A stretch of DNA of 44,940 nt from a virus, in the IMG/VR virus record IMGVR_UViG_3300032113_000026, positions 1-44,940 of that record; one strand, given 5' to 3'. Made by a program: the position numbers and the translations under genes. Positions 32,901 to 40,719 of the stretch are shown here, piece by piece. The notes below the pieces were generated by a model that was given only the letters and a program-made list of their open reading frames with translations, ran no database searches and was not told where the DNA came from. The number at the start of each line of letters is the position of its first letter. Within the stretch, counting starts at the first letter, position 1.

Positions 32901-35505
32901 GACTTTGGCTAAACAGAAGGATCTTTCAGATACTAATGTAGAATTATTATCTTATTTACTACGAAGAAAGAAGGAGATAGAAACAGGTGAGTACGCTGTG
33001 GATATGCCTATGCTGGCAGCTAAGGGTAAGAACTTAAATACTATAACTGATATAGATTATGAAGCTACTGGGATTGATCCTGTGACTAAAAGATTTAGTG
33101 TACAGGGAGATACGAGTTTAGACAAGTTAAAGAAAATAGTTAATGGACTGACTGAGAACTTCAGTACTGATACTAGTAAACTTATTAGTATGATTGATGT
33201 TATTGATAATACATTTGATGTAGTGCCAAATGAGATTTTAATAAATATTGGTAAAAAGTTGTGGGGAATTGATAAATTCTCTAGGGTAAGTATAAAGAAT
33301 ACTATGGAGTTACCTTCAGGAAAGTTAAAGTTAGATGAGTTAAGAAAGTATATAAAACATTCTGATATATCTGGTGAGAGTTATTACATAAATGAAGATA
33401 CATTTACTAGGAATTCTGAACAGAAAGATGGGTTTAATATATTTGATGATTTTGATGAGTATGGAGATTTACGTAAAACAGATTACAGACAACAGTTGTC
33501 TGATGAGCTGCATGATGTTGAGGTAGATAAGCTTGCTGTTGGTACGAATGTAGATAAAGTGTATGATGTAAATGCTGACGCTAAACAAAGTATACATGAT
33601 GCTTATAAGGAAGTTGGGATGTTTAAGAGTGAGTTGACAGAGTTAGACAGACTCTATAAAGAAGTAGAGCTCAAGGCTGATTTAGAATATGTAGGCACAA
33701 CTGCTAATACTCCAGAGAGGGTAGCTGTAGTGACACGTTGGAAGAGATTGCTTGATGATATGGCTGAAACAAGAGCTGAGAAGAGTAGATTTCATAATCA
33801 GTACAAGGACATTGTGGGAAGATTAGCTTTTAAATACATCCAGAAGATGCATGATATAAAGCCTAAGGACACTTTTGTAAGAGTTGGTAAAAACTTTGAT
33901 GAGGTTCACAAAAGAACTCCCAAAGAAGTAGTAGAACAAGCTCAGTTTGTAAGGAAGGATCTAGATGAGGGTTTAGAATGGCTTCGTAACAATGGTGTTA
34001 AAAAGATTGACGAGGATAGTCCTAAAGTGCTTAGAGATAATATTGATGAGTGGAATGAGGAAGGTAAGTTTAGTAATTTTCTAACTGAGAAGTATAAGGT
34101 TGTAGATGCTATGCGTAATAAGCTTAAAGAGGTGAAGGCTAAGGAGATTGAGAAAGCGTTGAATGCTTCTGGGTTTACTAAAGTTCCTAAACGCTATTCT
34201 GAACACTTTCTTGGTAAAGATAACAAGTACAAGCTAAATAAGGAGCGGAAGTTAGCTGAAATTAGAGTATTGAAAGGTAAGACTAAAAAGGATTTAAGTA
34301 AATCTCAACTTATAGAGTTAGATGATTTAATTGATACTGAGATTGGAGCATTTACTAAATACGCTGAGAACTTGAAGAGAATACAAGGAGAGCGGAAACT
34401 GGTTTTGGGTAAGGGTAAGATTAATCTACAGGATAATGCTTATAAAGCTGAGATAAACAAAGTAGGTGAACATGTTAGTAACAGAAAACGAGAAGATATA
34501 AACAACTTTGTTGCTGGTGCTACTTCGGAGTCTGAAATTGCTATGAACCATACGAGTATACTTGAGGAGGAAGTTCTGGCTCAAGCTAGTGAGAAGTTCT
34601 TTTCAAAACATGGTATAGTTAGTACAGATAGATTGTCTGGTGCAGAGTTTACAGGTGCTGAGTATAGACTGAAGAGAGAGCGTTTTAATAGGAAGACTGC
34701 TTTGGAATTAAATAAGGTTATGAAGGCTGTAATGAAGAGCAGTACAGAAGAAGAACGTGTATATGAGATGATTACTGGGGAAATACGTAAGACGTTGGAG
34801 AAGGATAGTATATTTGAACCCAGTGACTGGAAGATTGACAGGGATGATGTATTTGATAGATTACGTGAGGACGATGCTGAAGTTTATGCTGGAACAGTAG
34901 TGACTGAGAAAGAGTTACCTAACGTAGAAGAGTTTCTACAACCTATTAATATAGTTGAAAGTACAAGTCTAAACTTAGCTAAAACAGCAAAGCAGAGAGA
35001 GAGTGCTATAATTGATATGCACAACTATCTTGCTGAAATGACTGGTAGTATAAGAAGTATTAAGGACTTTGCTAAACATAAAAGTATGTTGGATCTGTTT
35101 AATGAATTACCTAAGGGTATAGAGAAACCATTTCCTGACGCAATTATAAAAAAGGAAGGACTTACTATTGAACAGCAGAGGGTTAAGTTGATAGATAAAA
35201 AGAAAGCTAAGGATTTTAACGATGAACTGGCTGCTACAAAGCGTGAAGAGTTAGAGGTTGTTAATGCTAAAGAACGTGACGCTAAACAGAGCAAGCATAA
35301 GAAGTTCCGCATGTTAGTAGAGGCCAAAAGAGGGGATTATGATGATGTTGATCCTGTTATTATGAAAGAGTTAGTAGAGGTTATGAAGAAGGTAGATGAC
35401 TCTAGTGTTAAGGAGTTAGATGCGCTTAAGAGTAAATTAAATAAAGCTAAGGAGAACCTGCAGAATGAGAAAAGGTTATATAAGAACAGTAATCCTTGTG
35501 AATAG
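29938..35505 (+). CDS. Giant ejection protein (gp16-like N part) with HEIIH metallopeptidase motif
   Basis: A 1855-residue protein, the largest in the window. Residues about 320-440 contain Gly/Ala-rich hydrophobic segments (GGGLLQLPMLLAGGLVAVPI; LLFGAAFGAGMGALSPMVG) suited to membrane insertion during ejection. At 828-832, SLHEIIHAAT is a gluzincin-type HExxH (H828, E829, H832). A DEMLTYA segment with E871 stands 39 residues later as a possible third zinc ligand. The arrangement recalls peptidase domains of large phage polyvalent proteins delivered into hosts. The rest is long charged helices. T7 gp16 is 1318 residues and has no such peptidase. AGGAGG precedes ATG 29938. Confidence 0.8.
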   Translation: MAKGYDPDTWEGNRERNLTAHEADTDLGKIENKAAHKIITDDTKIKQDKSGFGFFGRDLVNTDIETSRGLVDMKLAFVDNEIGTMSDAYGQNPDPERAKLSDAFSVGRMKVRHLEGGLTEDKVNGVLERKALYNKAVVALENKEITHEQFLDVLGDTYAGEAGKDVVKYQEMIQNQKQSLPYEVAKSVEYNRIPGQGTRSGVNKPRELGWFESLKKTVRDVDTGGVLGGEYSVAAANANQFSLSKSLFLHQMEKEARELKDESLPGFDVELATKGLNEEQKKDVIEELEEFGEYAAQRVSAEYEQFNKETSVIEGAGLWENLYSGVGGGLLQLPMLLAGGLVAVPIRMGASAIPVVAPRLMSAMSQLAKYTSPMFKKSLALGAEGAANGVALSALVGEAQLASDRSMTKERYKEQLLFGAAFGAGMGALSPMVGKGFNAAMSWKRKRANDRTVLNEAIDNHEANSNAADNLSDSVTALEVPDETVADYVYTQRNGVTNEEVSTRVANDRVKAGILARDKTRDSGLEAFDVKPLSERLQDTKNTTEAFDVKQSEGLHKKSPESNVQKTLSEALSGTVKVKDEPKKVKADNNTIAVAANIKRVEIPRTEEGILARDIVIAKKELKEAEEALVVLGEKIPVEMTTVEKDLQGVTKGLTANEAEMAKIELEMEVMKKKLNIKRWVWDDEAVTMSQEELVNLPEEFKDVKTGYSEEVSTPLYVKQLGMMEEAVKQVKVVEAQAKAKVKNLYKEFEGETTVRDALTRLSKQDLTEEQRSVLKLLQTRDIDEKFTVKERYAKETDRIPRGAYTKDGVEVYKSTLSNRGFINTSLHEIIHAATKVKLKERDNTDLLNIAGELKKSPDKRLREVADSVDEMLTYAATSPNAGKLMKKVAVGDSDAHTEIMKVLEDIIAPSYEDKIKARLGKSLGEIHGEGTLTKRLKEQAKKQQVLTFQKADADGVALLQAKAEKVTSLYEIRIERPLENDIDKSIKTLAKQKDLSDTNVELLSYLLRRKKEIETGEYAVDMPMLAAKGKNLNTITDIDYEATGIDPVTKRFSVQGDTSLDKLKKIVNGLTENFSTDTSKLISMIDVIDNTFDVVPNEILINIGKKLWGIDKFSRVSIKNTMELPSGKLKLDELRKYIKHSDISGESYYINEDTFTRNSEQKDGFNIFDDFDEYGDLRKTDYRQQLSDELHDVEVDKLAVGTNVDKVYDVNADAKQSIHDAYKEVGMFKSELTELDRLYKEVELKADLEYVGTTANTPERVAVVTRWKRLLDDMAETRAEKSRFHNQYKDIVGRLAFKYIQKMHDIKPKDTFVRVGKNFDEVHKRTPKEVVEQAQFVRKDLDEGLEWLRNNGVKKIDEDSPKVLRDNIDEWNEEGKFSNFLTEKYKVVDAMRNKLKEVKAKEIEKALNASGFTKVPKRYSEHFLGKDNKYKLNKERKLAEIRVLKGKTKKDLSKSQLIELDDLIDTEIGAFTKYAENLKRIQGERKLVLGKGKINLQDNAYKAEINKVGEHVSNRKREDINNFVAGATSESEIAMNHTSILEEEVLAQASEKFFSKHGIVSTDRLSGAEFTGAEYRLKRERFNRKTALELNKVMKAVMKSSTEEERVYEMITGEIRKTLEKDSIFEPSDWKIDRDDVFDRLREDDAEVYAGTVVTEKELPNVEEFLQPINIVESTSLNLAKTAKQRESAIIDMHNYLAEMTGSIRSIKDFAKHKSMLDLFNELPKGIEKPFPDAIIKKEGLTIEQQRVKLIDKKKAKDFNDELAATKREELEVVNAKERDAKQSKHKKFRMLVEAKRGDYDDVDPVIMKELVEVMKKVDDSSVKELDALKSKLNKAKENLQNEKRLYKNSNPCE

Positions 35506-35513
35506 GGGGTATT

Positions 35514-38009
35514 ATGGTATGTAGAGTTCCAAAACTTAAAGAAGCTGAGGCAGAAGTTAAGAGAGCTAGGGAAGAGTATGAAGCAGGTGTAAAGAAACAT
35601 AAGGCTAATTTAGATGATGTTGATACAAGTGCTAGGAGTGTTATTAATAAATATAAACTTAAAGATCCAGAAAATGCTCTAGTTTTAGATCAGGCTTTAA
35701 AGAGACAAGCTAAAGAGGATAAGGTTAAGAGTATAGTTAAGATAACTAATGCTATAGATGACTTTAATAGAAGTGGTTTAATGGCTCTAGTGCAAGAAGC
35801 TAGTAAGCCTAGTTCTACAGCGGACTGGTTAGTTGGTAATCTGTTGAGATGGAATAAGTCAGTGGGTGGTAAACTTAGAAGTAGTAAGCTGCAAACTGCT
35901 CAATGGATGAGTGCTAATATATTCGGTGTACCTGAAGGTGAGGGTGGTCGTATGACTAGATTAGCTAGAGCTGGTGAGTGGCAGATGCATAGTTTGCAGA
36001 TGCTACAAACTGCTGGAGAGGGTAGGTTGAAGGTGGCTATGAAGGAGATAGCTAAGAGGAATGGTATATGGCAAGAGACTAAATTAGTAGAGAGGATTGG
36101 TAGTACACATCCTTTTATAAAGAAGTTAAATGAGGATGTACATATACATCTTAATGACTTAAGGTTTGGTAGGAAAGGTAGTGAAGATCTAGATGTACTT
36201 GCTGTTAGTAAAGTGTTGGATAACTTTAATAAAAGCTCTTTCGCTGAAAGTAGTAGGAATGGATTTGTTGTAGGTACTCTTGAGGATAACTATCAGAATT
36301 TGAGACTGCATAAGAAGGAGCTTGAGATACTTCGTGAAGAAAGAGGCGATAAGTTTGTGTTTGATCTGATAGCTGGTGGGTATAAGGAGACTGGTATGCA
36401 GAATATACTGGCTAAGAAGCTTATAAAGGGTATGGAAGAGGTAGATGAATATTTCTCAAGTACATTTAAAAGTAGCCTTCCTAAGTTAAGGGAGATGGAT
36501 ACTGCGTTTGAGTTGGATGGTGTGAGTCTACGTAGTATACTTGATCTCGATATAAAAAGTCAGATGGATACATCAGCTAGGAATACTGCTGGATGGGTTG
36601 GACTAAGTAAGGCTACTAAAGGAGTTATAAAGACTCCTAGTGATCTTGAGACTTTGGTTGATATGCTTAAAAGAGAGGGTGTTAAAAAGGGTATTGATAC
36701 TAGTGATATAGAAACTTACATACAGGATGACATGAATAGGATGTTTGGACAACCTGTTAGAGGTGGCTTAGCTCATGAGGTTGTTGCTTTAAAGAACTTA
36801 GCTACAGGTGTTATGATGGGTAAAAGTGGTATAGCTCAGAGTATGGATAGTGGTAGTGCAGCTATAAAGGGTATATTTAATCTACATGATGATAAGTATC
36901 TTAGCAGACTGCTTGAGATGACTGGAGATAGATGGGAGAAGATACCTATAATGAGGGAGCTACAGAGTATGATTCATATGCTTGATGGTTTAAGTGAAAT
37001 AAAGAACTATGCTAGGTTTATAGAACGTGGTGAGCTTAATGATATATCTAAGGTTAGACAGATGAGTATGTCTACTTTAGATTTACTAACTGGAGGTAAT
37101 AAAGCCCCAGAGTTGTTGAGTACATTAAATAAGGTGAACTTTAATAATGTAGTTAGTAATAAACAGAGTGAAGTTATTATGGCTAGTTATATGCTTAGTG
37201 TTGCTAAACATTTTAATGATGGTAGCAGCAGTCTGTCAATTGCTAGGCTTATGGATGCTGGGTTGACAGACAGATTTGGTAAGAGTGATATTATGACTGC
37301 TGCTTTTAAGAATAGTGAGTTCGATGAGCATGGGCTGCTTAAGAGTCTTAACTTAGATAAATGGTCAGAGGAGGCTAAAGAGAAGTTTACTATTGCTATA
37401 TTACGTACTGAGAGTACAGAAGTTCAGAGGACTCTTGTAGGAGATTTACCTACTTGGGTTAATCCTCTGGCTTTTCAGGTAATAAACCAGTTTAAGGAGT
37501 TCAGTATAGTAGGTACTAGCAAGCAGATGCACAGACAGGTTAAGTTTGCTGATAAAGAAGCTGTATTGTCTGTAGCTATGAATGTAGCTTTAGTTGGTTT
37601 AGTAAGGACTGGGCAGTTTAAGGCTGCTGCTGGAGCTAAGGCTTTAATTACTGGTGATGATTTCTCATCTGCAATAGAAGAAGAGGTTACTTATGAACAA
37701 GCTAAATATCAAAACTACATTACACACTTAGGAGCTGCTAGTTTAGCGTATGAGTTTATAGCTGCTGGAGAAAAAGCTTTAGAGCAGAAAACTGTACCTG
37801 AGATATTAGAAGAAGGTGGGCTGAGTCTTCTGACAGGAGTGCCTGTAGGAGGTGTACTAAAGAGCTACTATGATACTGTAGAAAGCGTTATATTAGATGA
37901 GCCTGCTATTAAAACATTAGAAGATGCTAGAAAGCTTTTGTGGTATCAGAACAGTGTATACGCAGATATGATACTAAGCAGTATGGAGGAGTTTTATAAA
38001 AAGTTTTAA
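35514..38009 (+). CDS. Ejection protein, gp16 C-terminal-like
   Basis: An 831-residue protein, in another frame, starting 8 bases after the previous stop with AGGGGG upstream. It begins with a coiled coil and then resembles the C-terminal half of gp16-type inner-core proteins. The late segment DLPTWVNPLAFQVINQF, then FSIVGTSKQMHR, is typical of that family, and Gly/Ala-rich amphipathic stretches follow (VALVGLVRTGQFKAAAG). The T7 gp16 role therefore appears split over two genes here. The end of the upstream protein and the start of this one are both charged coiled coils that could pair. Confidence 0.72.
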   Translation: MVCRVPKLKEAEAEVKRAREEYEAGVKKHKANLDDVDTSARSVINKYKLKDPENALVLDQALKRQAKEDKVKSIVKITNAIDDFNRSGLMALVQEASKPSSTADWLVGNLLRWNKSVGGKLRSSKLQTAQWMSANIFGVPEGEGGRMTRLARAGEWQMHSLQMLQTAGEGRLKVAMKEIAKRNGIWQETKLVERIGSTHPFIKKLNEDVHIHLNDLRFGRKGSEDLDVLAVSKVLDNFNKSSFAESSRNGFVVGTLEDNYQNLRLHKKELEILREERGDKFVFDLIAGGYKETGMQNILAKKLIKGMEEVDEYFSSTFKSSLPKLREMDTAFELDGVSLRSILDLDIKSQMDTSARNTAGWVGLSKATKGVIKTPSDLETLVDMLKREGVKKGIDTSDIETYIQDDMNRMFGQPVRGGLAHEVVALKNLATGVMMGKSGIAQSMDSGSAAIKGIFNLHDDKYLSRLLEMTGDRWEKIPIMRELQSMIHMLDGLSEIKNYARFIERGELNDISKVRQMSMSTLDLLTGGNKAPELLSTLNKVNFNNVVSNKQSEVIMASYMLSVAKHFNDGSSSLSIARLMDAGLTDRFGKSDIMTAAFKNSEFDEHGLLKSLNLDKWSEEAKEKFTIAILRTESTEVQRTLVGDLPTWVNPLAFQVINQFKEFSIVGTSKQMHRQVKFADKEAVLSVAMNVALVGLVRTGQFKAAAGAKALITGDDFSSAIEEEVTYEQAKYQNYITHLGAASLAYEFIAAGEKALEQKTVPEILEEGGLSLLTGVPVGGVLKSYYDTVESVILDEPAIKTLEDARKLLWYQNSVYADMILSSMEEFYKKF

Positions 38010-38018
38010 GGAGGTTTT

Positions 38019-38342
38019 ATGGAAACGGTTAGAGATAGTTTATTTTCAGCTATTGAGAAGAACCAATTAGAGATAAAGTCTATAAGAGAGGGACATGTAG
38101 CGACTAATAAGTTGGTATTAGAACTTGAATACAGGTTGAGGCTTGATAGATTAGAGAATGAGAAAGAATGTTTAAATATAAATAAGAAAACATTGGAAAC
38201 TGTGCATAGGACTTTTGTTAGTAAGGACGCTCTTAAGCAGACTTTTAATAGGTATCATGCATATATTATTGGTGGAGGTTCTATTATAACTATATTGTAT
38301 AGTTTGTTTGCATCGGGAGTGCTACATGTCACAACTACATGA
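38019..38342 (+). CDS. Coiled-coil protein with C-terminal membrane segment, holin candidate
   Basis: A 107-residue protein behind a strong AAGGAGG. Residues 1-80 form a charged helix. Residues about 84-103 (YIIGGGSIITILYSLFASG) form one membrane segment. In T7 the holin gene 17.5 lies just before the small terminase gene, and this gene has the same place. Most holins have their membrane segment earlier or in pairs, so a spanin-like or other membrane role is possible. Confidence 0.4.
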   Translation: METVRDSLFSAIEKNQLEIKSIREGHVATNKLVLELEYRLRLDRLENEKECLNINKKTLETVHRTFVSKDALKQTFNRYHAYIIGGGSIITILYSLFASGVLHVTTT

Positions 38343-38616
38343 TAAATTAAGTAGTTTACATGAGAAGCTTGTAGAAGATATGATACAGCTTTTGGATTTA
38401 AGAGAGCCTATATATAGTAAAGAACTTATAGATGGAGTTATTGTGCATATAGATACAGGACTAACTAAATCAGTAGCTAGTACACAAGAGAAGAGTCTGA
38501 TGTTAAAGTTATTAGCTCAGAATGAAATTAAAGCAGAGGTAGAACATATGAATACGATGGGTAAATTACATAAGAAATTGGCTGGCAGACGGATGCCTGA
38601 ATTAAATGGAGATTGA
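38326..38616 (+). CDS. terS: Small terminase subunit
   Basis: A 96-residue helical protein before the large terminase gene, the place of T7 gp18 (89 residues). ATG 38326 has CGGGAG 6 bases upstream; an in-frame ATG at 38308 lacks such a site. It overlaps the preceding gene by 17 bases and the large terminase by 11. Small terminases bind DNA as rings and guide packaging. Sequence signatures are weak, so position is the main evidence. Confidence 0.65.
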   Translation: MSQLHDKLSSLHEKLVEDMIQLLDLREPIYSKELIDGVIVHIDTGLTKSVASTQEKSLMLKLLAQNEIKAEVEHMNTMGKLHKKLAGRRMPELNGD

Positions 38617-40372
38617 GGAGCTGTTGAAGGGTGAGGAGGCTTTTGAGAGCCTACCAGAGCAGGATCAGCTTAAGATTCAGAAGTGGGATAGCTTATACGC
38701 TTTACAAGACCACTACCCACTATTTAAAATCTTTATGAAAGATTGTTTTAGGGAGTTGAAGGGGTTTGAGACGGATAAGTTACAGCAAGACATAGCTGGA
38801 TTTATGCAGGAGACTGATAGATTGCAAATGGTTCAAGCTCAACGTGGGCAAGCTAAGAGTATGATTGGTGGAAGCTATGTAGTGTGGAGATTGATACAAG
38901 ATCCAAGTACTAGAGTGCTTATAATATCGGCTGGTAGTGATGTGGCTAATGAGATAGCTACTTGGGTTAAGTTAATTATTGACAATTGGGATATTTTAGA
39001 ATGTTTAAAACCAGATAGAAGTCATGGTGATCGTACCTCAGCTAGTGCTTTTGATGTACACTGGATGATTAAGGGTACTGATAAAAGTCCTAGTGTTAGA
39101 AGTATTGGTATAACTAGCAACTTAGCTGGAAGACGTGCTGATTTGATACTAGCTGATGATATAGAGAGTAGTAAGAATGGGTTGACTGCATTACAGAGAG
39201 AACAACTGACTCACTTAAGTAAGGATTTTCCTAACATATGTAGTGTTGGTAAGATATTGTATCTTGGGACTCCTCAAACTACAGATAGCCTTTATAATGG
39301 TTTGGAAGAGAGGGGTTACAATGTACGGGTATGGCCTGGAAGGTATCCTACTAGAGATGAGGAAGTATTTTATGGGGAGAGACTAGCTCCTTATATACAG
39401 AAAAAGTTAATTGATGATAAGGATCTTAGAACAGGTGGAGGTGTTAACGGTAAACGTGGACAGCCTACTAGTGAACTTATTAAAGATGAAGAGCAACTAA
39501 CTGCTGATGAGTTGGAGATGGGAGATGCTTACTTTGATTTACAGGTAATGTTAAACACTACTAAAAGTGATTTAAGATTATATCCACTAAACACTAGAAA
39601 GTTATTGATATTGGATGTTCCTGTGGATAAGAATGTAGGGGATATGGTATGGTTGCCTAACCCTGACAAGAAGATGAGTTATGATTATGAGGTTTATTAT
39701 CCACATAATGTATCTGTGGAAACGTTTGAATATGAGGGTAAGATGATGTATATTGATCCTGCTGGTGGAGGTGCTAATGGTGATGAGACAGTTGCTGTAG
39801 TTAGTTATTTACTGCATGGTTATGTGTTTATACCTGAGATGTTGGCGTTACAAGGTGGATACGATGAAGGTGTGTTTATAGATATAGCTGAAGCTGCATT
39901 AAGGAATGGAGTGAGGACAATAGTAGTAGAAGAGAACTTTGGTAAAGGTGCTTTTGCTGTTATGTTAAGACCAGTTGTGCAAAGGGTGTTTAAGGAAGCT
40001 GGTAAACAGTTTCCAGAGGTTGTTGATGATTGGGTCAACACTAATAAAGAGAAACGCATAATTGATACATTAGAACCTATAATGGCTAGAGGTAAGTTAG
40101 TACTTTCTCCTGAAGTGTTGGAGTATGATAGGGTAAGTGTAAAGAAGTATCCTAGCAAACATCAAGATGATTATAGATTGATGTATCAGATGAGTAAAAT
40201 ACAAGTAGGTAAGAGGAGCTTAAAGCATGACGATAGACTTGATAGTCTTAGTGGTGCTGTGAGACACTGGTTAGAGCGTTTAAACGTAGATCCAGTGAAG
40301 AGAATAAACGAGACTAAACTGGACTTCGGAGAGAAGGTAAGGTATGGTACATTCAGTAAACGTAAGTATTAG
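38606..40372 (+). CDS. terL: Terminase large subunit (packaging ATPase/nuclease)
   Basis: A 588-residue protein, the same size class as T7 gp19 (586). The Walker A variant is QRGQAKS (K84), Walker B is ADLILADDIE (D184-E187), and the coupling motif region YLGTPQT follows. The nuclease domain starts at MYIDPAGGGANGDET (D384), with VVEENFGKG later and KHDDRLDSL near the end. It pumps DNA through the portal and cuts concatemers. Terminases of this family generate direct terminal repeats, in line with the repeat-containing right end. Confidence 0.95.
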   Translation: MEIEELLKGEEAFESLPEQDQLKIQKWDSLYALQDHYPLFKIFMKDCFRELKGFETDKLQQDIAGFMQETDRLQMVQAQRGQAKSMIGGSYVVWRLIQDPSTRVLIISAGSDVANEIATWVKLIIDNWDILECLKPDRSHGDRTSASAFDVHWMIKGTDKSPSVRSIGITSNLAGRRADLILADDIESSKNGLTALQREQLTHLSKDFPNICSVGKILYLGTPQTTDSLYNGLEERGYNVRVWPGRYPTRDEEVFYGERLAPYIQKKLIDDKDLRTGGGVNGKRGQPTSELIKDEEQLTADELEMGDAYFDLQVMLNTTKSDLRLYPLNTRKLLILDVPVDKNVGDMVWLPNPDKKMSYDYEVYYPHNVSVETFEYEGKMMYIDPAGGGANGDETVAVVSYLLHGYVFIPEMLALQGGYDEGVFIDIAEAALRNGVRTIVVEENFGKGAFAVMLRPVVQRVFKEAGKQFPEVVDDWVNTNKEKRIIDTLEPIMARGKLVLSPEVLEYDRVSVKKYPSKHQDDYRLMYQMSKIQVGKRSLKHDDRLDSLSGAVRHWLERLNVDPVKRINETKLDFGEKVRYGTFSKRKY

Positions 40373-40380
40373 GAGTAATT

Positions 40381-40719
40381 ATGCAAATAAATAATGTAGA
40401 AGCGGTTTTATTAGGTGATCTTGCAAACGCTAGTCACGATATCAATCAGTTACGGTCAGTTACTAATGTAATTGGCAGAGGACATTATAGCAATGTTCAA
40501 GTAGCAATAGCTACTGATGATAAGTTTTCAGGATCAACTGAGACTAACGATAGTCAAGCTGTGTTTGTGAGTCTTGGTTATATGAAACCTTGGTGTAGAG
40601 TTGGGCAGATTGAAAGTTTGATCTGGGATAGTAAGTTTTCAGGAAATAATCCTGATTTAATTAAACATTATAGCACTATTGTGCCTAACTTTAATTATGA
40701 TACAGGAGAGCATGCGTGA
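40381..40719 (+). CDS. Hypothetical protein of the adhesion block
   Basis: A 112-residue protein with GGAG before ATG 40381, placed between large terminase and the fibre genes and overlapping the next by 4 bases. It contains two DDKFSG/DSKFSG-like phrases about 40 residues apart, suggesting a short internal repeat. It is probably a small tail or fibre-associated protein, by context only. Confidence 0.5.
   Translation: MQINNVEAVLLGDLANASHDINQLRSVTNVIGRGHYSNVQVAIATDDKFSGSTETNDSQAVFVSLGYMKPWCRVGQIESLIWDSKFSGNNPDLIKHYSTIVPNFNYDTGEHA

Noticed and set aside
35505-35514. Sequencing frameshift splitting one gp16 gene
   Set aside because: The downstream gene has its own ribosome site, and its frame is closed by TGA just upstream, so one base change would not fuse the two cleanly. 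A biological split is simpler.
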